Below are positions 16,885-24,317 of a stretch of DNA of 64,000 bases, piece after piece (within the stretch, counting starts at the first letter, position 1; every line of letters starts with the position of its first letter). The translations under genes and the position numbers were made by a program. The stretch comes from an uncultured Bacteroidales bacterium. Its GTDB lineage: Bacteria; Bacteroidota; Bacteroidia; Bacteroidales; F082. The DNA lies in assembly GCA_900318265.1 (NCBI GenBank), contig ONKA01000004.1, positions 62,001 through 126,000 of the forward strand, in the 5' to 3' direction. The notes beneath the pieces are model-generated. The model was not told the origin of the DNA and ran no database searches. It worked only from the letters and a program-made list of their open reading frames with translations.

Positions 16885-18192
16885 TTATTTGTATTTGCGC
16901 TTCATGAACCAATGCTCAAACACCGAAATACCTACGTTTACCTTGGCATAGCGCTCTTGTATCAAACCACCCTCACGGGTACCATATTGACCAGCCTCAA
17001 GAGCTAGATTGACCTTCGACAGGGTTCGAGGCAGTGGCAGCGACAAACCCGCCGTGACACCCATTTTATTAATGGAGTGATCCGCACCGTCGTTACCCGG
17101 CAAGTTGATAAATCCATGCTCATAGAAGCCGCCAAAACGATAGGTGACGCGAGAGAAATAACCCGAAATGGATGTGTGCTTTGGCGTAAACTCGGCGCCA
17201 GCCGAAACCATCCACGAATTCTGCAGGCCTTCAGCCTTCCCTTGACGGGCAAACTTCGACCATTGCGTCCAGTTGAAGTCGGCACCCACGGCCCAATCGT
17301 TTCCCTTTTGAAGTGCGACCCCCACACCAAAGCCTTGCGGCATGGTAATCTTTGCATCACTAACACTATAGGCGATCGTATCAATCAAATACTCCACTTC
17401 GGTGTCAAGGTCTTCTTCAAACGAGCGAATGTACAGCGACTGCTCGCCTTTCAGGTTGATTTTCTGAGTATAGGTTAGACCCAAACTCAGTTGCATGTCG
17501 TCGCCAACATTCGTATTGAACAGCATGCCATAATCGAACATGAAAGAGCGTACCATCACGTCGACACTGCGTCGCGAGCCGATATAATATGCCGAATCAG
17601 GGAAATATAACGAAGTCTCGGCTTGGCTGTTGCCAAACACGTAATAGGCGTTGGCACCCAAAGCGACATGTTTGCCGATCTTAAATGCGTTGCCCCAGAA
17701 GACCTGGTTGAGTCCACCCTTGCCTTTGAAGCGTGTGGTAGTCTTTCCGATGCCAGGTTCGATATCGTCAACAAGCATATTGTAGCCCGAAGTGGTGAAA
17801 GGCTTCGCGCCGAGAGCCATCTTCCACCACGATGTCAAACCAAAGGCCATAGCCACATGGTCGAAAGAAGCATTATTAGCCTTTTCGGAGAGCGTTGACG
17901 TACTGAAAGTCGACGACTTAAAATAGAAACCTGCATCGAAAAGGAAAGCCAGAGAGTCGATCTTGGCATACGAAGCGGGATTCCCTATATTAATGAGGCC
18001 GTTGCCATACATGGCGTTAGCCACGCCGCCCATGCCTTCCAGCCTGACGTTAGTAGACTTATTGTTCATCTGCCCGAGGCCGAACAAGGAATAGGGCGAG
18101 TCGACATCGGCTTGAGCCTGTGCCGTAAGGCCGAAGACAACCAGCAGACAGGTCAGCAATATGCTTTTAAGAAAAGGAGTTCTCATAACCAT
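16885..18192 (-). CDS. Outer-membrane barrel protein (FadL/PorV-like fold)
   Basis: 435 aa. After the signal peptide the mature protein starts with SPYSLFGLGQ and 'LEGMGGVANAMYGNGLINIGNPASYA', a plug-like N-terminus of the FadL/PorV-type 14-stranded barrels in Bacteroidetes. The rest is strand-rich and ends in an aromatic and basic run (FMKRKYK). Two in-frame ATGs are 6 nt apart (18192 and 18186), and either may be used. It is the first gene of the barrel-TPR-lptC-CNNM cluster. Ligand and role are unknown; a lipid or hydrophobic ligand is the family precedent. Confidence 0.78.
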   Translation of the reverse strand: MVMRTPFLKSILLTCLLVVFGLTAQAQADVDSPYSLFGLGQMNNKSTNVRLEGMGGVANAMYGNGLINIGNPASYAKIDSLAFLFDAGFYFKSSTFSTSTLSEKANNASFDHVAMAFGLTSWWKMALGAKPFTTSGYNMLVDDIEPGIGKTTTRFKGKGGLNQVFWGNAFKIGKHVALGANAYYVFGNSQAETSLYFPDSAYYIGSRRSVDVMVRSFMFDYGMLFNTNVGDDMQLSLGLTYTQKINLKGEQSLYIRSFEEDLDTEVEYLIDTIAYSVSDAKITMPQGFGVGVALQKGNDWAVGADFNWTQWSKFARQGKAEGLQNSWMVSAGAEFTPKHTSISGYFSRVTYRFGGFYEHGFINLPGNDGADHSINKMGVTAGLSLPLPRTLSKVNLALEAGQYGTREGGLIQERYAKVNVGISVFEHWFMKRKYK

Positions 18193-18354
18193 AACAAATG
18201 GGCAAGCCCTTCATTGGGCGTGCAAATATCCGATTTTTTAACTCGTTGAGCAAGTTTTTATTGTCATAATTACGAGCAAGAAATGTTATCTATTTGATTA
18301 TCAATATAAAACAATTACAAAAATAAAAAAATCTCATTTTTTGAAGTTTTTTTC

Positions 18355-18384
18355 TTGCCGATTGTGAAAAATGTCGTATTTTTG
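18355..18384 (+). promoter_or_regulatory. Promoter of tRNA-Phe
   Basis: A -33 TTG (18355-18357) and -7 TATTTTTG (18377-18384) are 19 nt apart, and the tRNA begins 16 nt further on. This is a full match to the Bacteroidetes housekeeping promoter. Confidence 0.75.
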
Positions 18385-18399
18385 CAGCCGCAATACGGA

Positions 18400-18475
<76 letters not shown>

Positions 18476-18482
18476 CAAAGAC

Positions 18483-18507
18483 AGCCAGACGATGTCTGGC
18501 TTTTTTG
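18483..18507 (+). terminator. Terminator of tRNA-Phe
   Basis: GCCAGAC/GTCTGGC stem with a short loop, then six T residues. Confidence 0.88.
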
Positions 18508-18534
18508 TTTTATGTGTTTGGTGATGAAGGTAAA

Positions 18535-18566
18535 CAAAAAAAGCACCTCTTGCGAGGTGCTTTTTT
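18535..18566 (-). terminator. Terminator of the fimbrillin-like lipoprotein gene
   Basis: A GCACCTC/GAGGTGC stem around a TTGC loop, with A/T runs on both sides, lies 20 nt past the lipoprotein stop. It can work in both directions and so also backs up the tRNA terminator. Confidence 0.85.
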
Positions 18567-18585
18567 ATTGGTTGCTCAAATATAA

Positions 18586-19560
18586 TTAGAGATTTTGGCC
18601 CAAAACCTTGGTAGGAGCGAAGCCCTTGATCACACCAGGCTTGATGCAATAGCTTTGCTTAAAGCTATTATATTGGTCAATGGCGTCATGAGTTCCATCG
18701 GTGAAGTAGACATTCACCTTGAAACCATTGACGAGTGCACCAGGACGCATGGAGATGTAGAATACTGTTTGTGTATTCTCGGACAGTTGAACGCCATTGG
18801 GGCAGTTCAAAACCATCGTCTTACCAGCGGGTTCGCTAGAATAACCCAACACTTGGAGATACTCAGCCAAATCAGCCTCGTGGCTACCATAATCAGCGGC
18901 ATAAGCATCCATAATGTCGCTGAAAGTAGTCATGTTAACCTCGTGAAGTTTCATGGTGACATTACCCGACAAGTTAAAAGAATTGTCAACCACTTCGAGA
19001 TGATCAACAGTCTTCACACCTTTCAGTTTCAGACGCATCACACCAAAAATGTGCTTCATCATGAATGACTGTACGTTTTCGGTCTCACAAGCAGCAGCCA
19101 AGCTAGCAGGATCAACGGTAGGATTACCATTGATAGTCGTATAGGTCTGCTCACCAGGCACATTGAAAGTCTCATAATTATCGGCATCAAGAGCAGCAGT
19201 GCCATTAACAATCTTGCTAACGGGATAGAAAACAAAATAATGATCTTTCTTAGCACCCAAGTCATCGCCAGTGAAAATAGCATTAGTTTGGCCTTCTGCA
19301 TTTCCATTAGTAGAATAGATGGTCTTAAAAGTATTAGTACCATCCTCGGCGTCAAGATTATAGAACATCACCTCATCATTGGCATTCCACTTATAGAGAT
19401 TGGTGGTAAAGTCAACATAAAGTCTTCCCTCGTCAACATCACCAAATTCCTCCCATTGGGGAAGGTTAATCGTGACTTCCTTTTCCTCGTTCTTTTTGCA
19501 AGAAGAGGCCAAGAGAGCCATTGAACCCGCTATACAAGCGATAAAAAATAGTTTTTTCAT
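18586..19560 (-). CDS. Fimbrillin-like lipoprotein
   Basis: 324 aa from the ATG at 19560, chosen because the signal peptide (MKKLFFIACIAGSMALLASSC) starts there. The lipobox LASSC gives a lipidated Cys followed by KKNEEKE. The body (NANDEVMFYN, YFVFYPVSKI, MMKHIFGVMRLKLKG) has the pattern of FimbA/Mfa-like fimbrillin-family N-terminal domains. It starts 51 nt after the small peptide gene and shares its likely promoter. It could be an independent fimbrial or surface protein, or the partner or carrier for the peptide locus upstream. The second idea is inference from gene order only. Confidence 0.72.
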   Translation of the reverse strand: MKKLFFIACIAGSMALLASSCKKNEEKEVTINLPQWEEFGDVDEGRLYVDFTTNLYKWNANDEVMFYNLDAEDGTNTFKTIYSTNGNAEGQTNAIFTGDDLGAKKDHYFVFYPVSKIVNGTAALDADNYETFNVPGEQTYTTINGNPTVDPASLAAACETENVQSFMMKHIFGVMRLKLKGVKTVDHLEVVDNSFNLSGNVTMKLHEVNMTTFSDIMDAYAADYGSHEADLAEYLQVLGYSSEPAGKTMVLNCPNGVQLSENTQTVFYISMRPGALVNGFKVNVYFTDGTHDAIDQYNSFKQSYCIKPGVIKGFAPTKVLGQNL

Positions 19561-19611
19561 TCTAATTAACTCCTTTTGGTTTTTCATTACTTAATTTTAT
19601 GAAATATTAGA

Positions 19612-19746
19612 TTATTCATCATCATCACCACCACCACCAATAGTGCCACCAGCATTACCATCCGTTGAGGCCATCAGGACGACGGGCATTTCCATTTCGA
19701 TCATTTCAGCCTTAGGGGCTTCGTAAATTTTGTTCATCTTTTTCAT
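19612..19746 (-). CDS. 44-residue peptide, candidate modified-peptide precursor
   Basis: A short gene starting at the ATG at 19746. The N-terminal half (MKKMNKIYEAPKAEMIEMEM) is charged and leader-like, followed by PVVLMAS. The C-terminal 18 residues (STDGNAGGTIGGGGDDDE) are Gly-rich, hold one Ser and two Thr, and end in an acidic tail. It has its own TACTTTTG box upstream. It follows directly a set of PqqD-like, nucleotidyltransferase, S24/S26 peptidase and HPr-kinase-like genes on the same strand. Small peptides with a similar YxAPxxE leader occur in other Bacteroidales as hypothetical proteins (general knowledge). Being a substrate of the neighbouring enzymes is inference. Confidence 0.7.
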   Translation of the reverse strand: MKKMNKIYEAPKAEMIEMEMPVVLMASTDGNAGGTIGGGGDDDE

Positions 19747-19822
19747 TTTGTTTAATTTTTAATGGTTTGACTTATTGTTGATTAATTGTTTTTGTGTTTC
19801 CTTTTTACACTTTTAGACGCTG

Positions 19823-19830
19823 CAAAAGTA
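19823..19830 (-). promoter_or_regulatory. -7 box for the small peptide gene
   Basis: TACTTTTG on the minus strand, in the 114-nt AT-rich gap after the nucleotidyltransferase stop and 76 nt before the peptide ATG. No clear -33 TTG is seen at standard spacing. It suggests the peptide is transcribed separately from, and perhaps more strongly than, the enzymes. Confidence 0.5.
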
Positions 19831-19860
19831 CATAATTAATTCATTCGCAGCGTAAAAAAT

Positions 19861-20967
19861 TCATTTTTTTTGAAAATTCTTTCTAAAACCCAACTGCAAT
19901 GAGGTTTTTAAATCATGGAAAGCGTACTTGGGGAACACCCCTACTAAATGGAAAAAATCGATAAAAGTACAGATGAAAGCATGAAGCTTTTGCCAAAGAC
20001 GTTTCTTGGGGCGGTTTATCCTAAAACCACGTTCACGCCTAAAATTGCCTTCTTTCATGACACGCTTATACACGATTCTTGCTCGCCTACGACATGAAGC
20101 ATCAAAAAACGGCAACTCGGTTTGCGGCAGTCCAAGACAATCCACTAATAAGAAACCAAATGTCTGCCAAGGTTGCATCAAATGCATAGTGATGAACCAT
20201 TCGCGAAGCTTTTCCAAATCAAGCTGACCACTGTAGGCATGCAATGCCATGGCCACATCACTGAGTTGGCGCCACCCCACACCCGTGGTTGTAAAATGGT
20301 GCCAAGCATGATAAAAAGTGAAAAACACCATGAACTCGCAAGAAGGAACACTGAGTTCAAAACCGTCGACAACAATTCGCTGAGGATACTCTTTCAAGCC
20401 TTCGTGTTCTATTGCTGCATAAACATGATGTTCACTAGCATCCACCACATCGGCACTGACACGATGGATTTCCATGATCACATCACCAAACTCAATATTG
20501 TAATGCCTGCCCGAGTCGACTTCCTCGCACCAATAGTAACAGTTAGGAATCGTCCGTAGCAATGCACAGGCTTCGTGGAAACTATCTAGTCCAACAAACA
20601 GGTCAATATCGCCAGACTGGCGCAAACAAGGGTTGGGATATAGCCCTGCAAGACCAAAACCCTTGAGTACCACCGGCTCGATGTCGTGCTCGCGAAGCAG
20701 CTTGACTGCCGAAAACAAGATGCGTTTCTGTCGCATCTGAAGCATCAGATTGCCTCGCATATAGTCCTGCATCTTTGCCATCATTTTGGGAGACGGCTTT
20801 TGGTCGTCAGTCAAATGGGCGGCAACATCCGACAACAAAACATTGTTGCCATGGTAAAAGGCCATCTGCATGACAGTTTTCCAGTCTATGGCACCTTCAA
20901 TGTCGACAGGCGTTCCCCACAAAGCAGCACGCAACAAGGCTAAATATTGGGTTTCGGCAACGGACAT
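19861..20967 (-). CDS. Nucleotidyltransferase-family protein (NTP_transf_5-like)
   Basis: 368 aa. The motif VLKGFGLAGLYPNP, then RQSGDIDLFV with Asp120 and Asp122, is the active-site signature of the uncharacterised nucleotidyltransferase family that accompanies PqqD-like proteins and lasso-type clusters. A helical N-terminus and a basic C-terminal tail flank it. It starts 14 nt after the PqqD-like gene. In the paeninodin lasso-peptide cluster a nucleotidyltransferase occurs with an HPr-kinase homologue, the same pairing as here (established knowledge). The reaction, perhaps nucleotidylation or a phosphate-linked modification, is not known for this gene. Confidence 0.85.
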   Translation of the reverse strand: MSVAETQYLALLRAALWGTPVDIEGAIDWKTVMQMAFYHGNNVLLSDVAAHLTDDQKPSPKMMAKMQDYMRGNLMLQMRQKRILFSAVKLLREHDIEPVVLKGFGLAGLYPNPCLRQSGDIDLFVGLDSFHEACALLRTIPNCYYWCEEVDSGRHYNIEFGDVIMEIHRVSADVVDASEHHVYAAIEHEGLKEYPQRIVVDGFELSVPSCEFMVFFTFYHAWHHFTTTGVGWRQLSDVAMALHAYSGQLDLEKLREWFITMHLMQPWQTFGFLLVDCLGLPQTELPFFDASCRRRARIVYKRVMKEGNFRRERGFRINRPKKRLWQKLHAFICTFIDFFHLVGVFPKYAFHDLKTSLQLGFRKNFQKK

Positions 20968-20981
20968 TCCTCTACACCTAA

Positions 20982-21248
20982 TTAATTAATGATTTCTGCC
21001 TTTTCCCAAGTTTCAAGCAACGAGGCAACATCTTTTTCAGCCACCTCGTGAGTAATGCCATACTCATCTATGAGGAGACTGATTAATGTGTCAGCATCAA
21101 ATTCCTTGTCTTCCACAGCTTTCCAGAGAAAAGCGGCCGATTCGTTCATCGAAATCAGTCGGTTGGCATCGGCGGCTTCAAGGCCTTCAGCCACCAAGAT
21201 GTATTCCCTACCCAACGAGCGTAATACAAAACCTTTCTTTGTTTTCAT
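20982..21248 (-). CDS. PqqD-like peptide-binding (RRE) protein
   Basis: 88 aa from the ATG at 21248 (MKTKKGFVLRSLGREYILV). It shows the PqqD winged-helix pattern: two N-terminal strands, then LISMNESAAFLWKAVEDKEFDADTLISLLIDEYG and a final helix with DVASLLETW. PqqD domains bind the leader of ribosomally made peptides and present it to modifying enzymes. It sits between an S24/S26 peptidase (26 nt away) and the nucleotidyltransferase (14 nt away). Its presence is the strongest reason to read the operon as peptide modification. Confidence 0.88.
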   Translation of the reverse strand: MKTKKGFVLRSLGREYILVAEGLEAADANRLISMNESAAFLWKAVEDKEFDADTLISLLIDEYGITHEVAEKDVASLLETWEKAEIIN

Positions 21249-21274
21249 ATTTATTTTGAATTTTAGTTGTTTAC

Positions 21275-21709
21275 TTATTCCGGATTTAAGCCTTTCATTT
21301 TGTACCATTTTCTACGCAACTTCAGCATTAATCTTCTGATAAACAATGTATGTCTCCAGAACCATGCCTTATGTGGTTTCCGGCATTGCCCGTTTGGCTT
21401 GATAATCTCCACAACCTTCCCCCACACCAATGACTTCTCAACCTCTTCGTTGCCCTTAAGGTTGCCGTCACCCATCAAGATGAGCCGCATCCCTTCGATG
21501 GCATAAACCCGATGCAGAATCAAGTGACCATCATAAGGAGCCAATACAATATCGCCAATGTCGATTCTCTCATCCATCTTGACAAGCACCTTATCACGAC
21601 CACCTTGAATGAACGGCAACATACTGATACCTTGAGGGGCAAGCTGGATCATCTTACCTTCTCGAAGCCTTTCCAGCAATTCAGCATTTGCTGCTTCTTT
21701 CAACTCCAT
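21275..21709 (-). CDS. S24/S26-family peptidase, signal-peptidase-like (Ser-His type)
   Basis: 144 aa from the ATG at 21709; the frame extends to a GTG one codon earlier. QGISMLP holds the nucleophile Ser29. The strand GDIVLAPYDGHLILHRVYAI places His66 where ER/SipW-type signal peptidases have a catalytic His rather than Lys. The C-terminal part is very basic, with a WFWRHTLFIRRLMLKLRRK stretch that may bind membrane or nucleic acid. There is no strong N-terminal membrane helix. In this operon it may cut the leader of the modified peptide, which is inference. Its ATG overlaps the TGA of the kinase-like gene by 1 nt. Confidence 0.82.
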   Translation of the reverse strand: MELKEAANAELLERLREGKMIQLAPQGISMLPFIQGGRDKVLVKMDERIDIGDIVLAPYDGHLILHRVYAIEGMRLILMGDGNLKGNEEVEKSLVWGKVVEIIKPNGQCRKPHKAWFWRHTLFIRRLMLKLRRKWYKMKGLNPE

Positions 21710-22578
21710 CACTGTGTCACGGTATTATAGCACATCCAAGCCGCATCGGCATTAGGCAAACAATCCAAAGAATAGCAAGGCACCGAACCCACAATCTTCT
21801 CAGTCGTAGCATGAAGTCCATCTGCCATCTCCTTGATGAAACGGTAACCCGAATATGACACATATAAGGAGACATATGCTTCCAACAACGTCTGCCTGCG
21901 AATGCGGTTTACCTTAGCCTGATGCAGGTCAACGATGGCGCCCACAGGGTAATCCAGGTTACGATAGCAAGGCGTCTTACCGCTCCAAGGCGAACCATAA
22001 ACGCGCACCACTCCGTTGTCTTCAACACGCAATACCGGATTGTCATCGTTGAGAAGCTCACATCCTTCTATATTATTGATCCACAATTGACTGTGAGTGC
22101 TCTTACCTGTACCGCTCTTACCCAAAAAGAGATAGGCCTTGCCATCTTTCACAGTCACCGAAGAATGCATTAAAAGTGTGTTCTTTTGGGCGGTAGAAAA
22201 TGCAAACATCAGCATCAGCACCGTACCTATCGAGAATCTCATACTACCTAGCACCCTAAATACACCTTTGGTGAAAGCCTTGTCGGTAATAAGGCTTACA
22301 CGAACGGGGGCTTCAAGTAGCGGAGCCATCTCCAACAGCCATTGGCCTTGCCATTCATAGAGCTCGACACGTGCAGCATCGGGAGCCTCGCAACTAACCG
22401 TAACTTTCTGCTTGTCAGATGTATCCGGCATCATATCAACCATTTCCACCGTAAATACAAGGTCGTCATCGTTTTCCACCATAAAAGGTTCATACGGCTT
22501 CATCTCATTCCATGCCAGATGATTGTCGGGCATGACGACGGCAAACCTGTGACCCGCGACTTGATATATGCTCTTCAT
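21709..22578 (-). CDS. HPr-kinase/PEPCK-like serine kinase homologue
   Basis: 289 aa from the ATG at 22578, which follows a -7 box closely. A non-conserved N-terminal half leads into a P-loop GKSGTGKST (153-161), then LLNDDNP (Asp178/179) and the GSPWSGK loop (195-201), the layout of HPr kinase C-terminal domains. It lacks the full HPrK N-terminal domain. In paeninodin-type lasso clusters such homologues phosphorylate a Ser of the precursor. Here it heads an operon with a peptidase, a PqqD-like protein and a nucleotidyltransferase, so phosphorylation of the small peptide is a fair hypothesis. Confidence 0.85.
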   Translation of the reverse strand: MKSIYQVAGHRFAVVMPDNHLAWNEMKPYEPFMVENDDDLVFTVEMVDMMPDTSDKQKVTVSCEAPDAARVELYEWQGQWLLEMAPLLEAPVRVSLITDKAFTKGVFRVLGSMRFSIGTVLMLMFAFSTAQKNTLLMHSSVTVKDGKAYLFLGKSGTGKSTHSQLWINNIEGCELLNDDNPVLRVEDNGVVRVYGSPWSGKTPCYRNLDYPVGAIVDLHQAKVNRIRRQTLLEAYVSLYVSYSGYRFIKEMADGLHATTEKIVGSVPCYSLDCLPNADAAWMCYNTVTQ

Positions 22579-22594
22579 CGGCCAAAATTTTGTG

Positions 22595-22623
22595 CAAAGA
22601 TAGGCCAAAATATTGTATCTTTG
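22595..22623. promoter_or_regulatory. Divergent -7 boxes between kinase-like gene and lnt
   Basis: TATCTTTG on the plus strand (22616-22623) lies 24 nt before lnt. The same octamer on the minus strand (22595-22602) lies 17 nt before the kinase-like gene, giving a very short leader. The two boxes are only 13 nt apart, so polymerases would compete. Confidence 0.6.
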
Positions 22624-22646
22624 CCCGATTTTTTTGGAAATTTGAC

Positions 22647-24317
22647 ATGAATAGAAAAAAAGAAAAGAAAACGAATGCGTCTCTCCGACAAGCTAAGGGA
22701 CCGCGGCTTCGCAATATACTATTGGCCATATTAAGTGGTGGATTGCTTACGGCTGCTTGGCCGACGTGGGGAATTGCACCCGCTGTATTTATTGGTTTTG
22801 TCCCTCTGTTGCTAATCGAAGGACGTGTGGCAAATGGCGAAAAAGGACATGTCTTTTGGCTTTCATTCCTTGCCTTCTTTGTCTGGAACGTAGCCACCAC
22901 CTGGTGGGTGTGGAACGCTACTCCTGCCGCAATATTGGCCTGGATCCTCAACGCACTCTTTATGGCCACCGTTTTCTACGTGTTTCACCTCACCAAGAAG
23001 AGGGTTTGCAACAACCCATGGGGCAATTTCTTTCTCATCCCCTATTGGATGGCCTTTGAATTGCTCACTTATTGGTGGGCCATCAAGTGGCCTTGGCTCA
23101 ACTTGGGAGGTGTTTTCTCCAGTAAAGTCAGTTGGATTCAATGGTACGAATACACAGGATTGGCCGGAGGAACACTATGGGTATTGATTGTCAATATACT
23201 AATTGCCAACATCATCCAATTCTTTAAGACAAAAGAGGCCAAACCCATCTTGGTCAATATCGGTCTTGAGGCCCTCATCCTCCTCGTGCCCATCATCGTA
23301 AGCAAGCAAGTCTACAAACACTATGAAGACCAAGGCGAGGACACAGAGGTCATCGTGGTGCAGCAGAACTGCGACCCTTGGAACGAGCAATTCAACAGCC
23401 AATTCTACGACCAAGTCATCCAAAACAACATCAATCTTTCACGACCGTTGGTGTCACCGAATACGCGCTTTATCGTCAGCAGCGAATCGGCTATACAGGA
23501 AGGCATCTGGTTGCATGAAACCAACAAGGCCAAGGCACTCAACACCTTGCATGACTACGTTGCCCAATTCCATGAGTTGGCTTTTGTCATCGGAGGCACC
23601 ACCTACGAATGGGTACCCGAAGGCATGGAAGACGACTTCCCTGCTCGCAAACTTGGCAACGGTGAAAAGTACTACTATTGCCACAACTCGGCCCTGCTCA
23701 TCGACAGCGTCGGCTTGCAGCACCGCAACAAGTCACAGCTCACGCCCGCGGTGGAAGCCATACCAGAGTGGATGGGCTTCTTGCGCAACTTCAGTCTTAC
23801 CATGGGCATAGCACGCGGCACCTTGAAAACCGACCCTGAATCTAAAGTCATGACTTTTGACGGACATAAGGTGGCTGTACCGATATGCTATGAGTCTGCT
23901 TTCGGTGAGTATGTCGGCTCGTTCTGTGCCAAAGGTGCCGACTTGATCTTCGTCATTACTAATGACGGCTGGTGGGGCGACACCCCTGGATATAAGCAAC
24001 ATTTTGAGTTCTCCAAGTTAAGAGCCATCGAAAATCGTCGATGCATCGCACGCTCGGCCAACACGGGTCGTTCAGGATTCTTCAACCAACGCGGCGACGT
24101 ACTGCAACAAACCAAATATTGGGAACCCGATGCCATCAAGGCCACTTTGAAAGCAAACCCAAAGGCTACTTTCTATGCCAAAAATGGCGACTACCTCAGC
24201 CGCATCGCGGTGTATGTCACCTTCGTACTGCTCATCACTTGGATAGCCAAATCGTTCCTTGACTTGGGCAAATCACGAAAAGCAGCTAAGGCCTCAGGTA
24301 CGAGAAAGAAAAAATGA
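22647..24317 (+). CDS. lnt: Apolipoprotein N-acyltransferase
   Basis: 556 aa from the ATG at 22647. An N-terminal set of membrane helices (for example ILLAILSGGLLTAAWPTWG) is followed by a nitrilase-like periplasmic domain with SSESAIQEG (Glu), an internal Lys region and PICYESAFGEYVG (Cys nucleophile), and closes on a C-terminal helix. It adds the third acyl chain to lipoproteins. The family is known in Bacteroidetes, and the window encodes several lipoproteins. It overlaps dus by 4 nt (ATGA). Confidence 0.95.
   Translation: MNRKKEKKTNASLRQAKGPRLRNILLAILSGGLLTAAWPTWGIAPAVFIGFVPLLLIEGRVANGEKGHVFWLSFLAFFVWNVATTWWVWNATPAAILAWILNALFMATVFYVFHLTKKRVCNNPWGNFFLIPYWMAFELLTYWWAIKWPWLNLGGVFSSKVSWIQWYEYTGLAGGTLWVLIVNILIANIIQFFKTKEAKPILVNIGLEALILLVPIIVSKQVYKHYEDQGEDTEVIVVQQNCDPWNEQFNSQFYDQVIQNNINLSRPLVSPNTRFIVSSESAIQEGIWLHETNKAKALNTLHDYVAQFHELAFVIGGTTYEWVPEGMEDDFPARKLGNGEKYYYCHNSALLIDSVGLQHRNKSQLTPAVEAIPEWMGFLRNFSLTMGIARGTLKTDPESKVMTFDGHKVAVPICYESAFGEYVGSFCAKGADLIFVITNDGWWGDTPGYKQHFEFSKLRAIENRRCIARSANTGRSGFFNQRGDVLQQTKYWEPDAIKATLKANPKATFYAKNGDYLSRIAVYVTFVLLITWIAKSFLDLGKSRKAAKASGTRKKK

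Noticed and set aside
19612-19746. Double-glycine bacteriocin leader
   Set aside because: The Gly runs lie in the middle and C-terminal part and no C39-type transporter is nearby.
18586-22578. A lasso-peptide cluster
   Set aside because: No asparagine-synthetase-like cyclase and no transglutaminase-like B2 protease are present; only the kinase, nucleotidyltransferase and PqqD-like features match.
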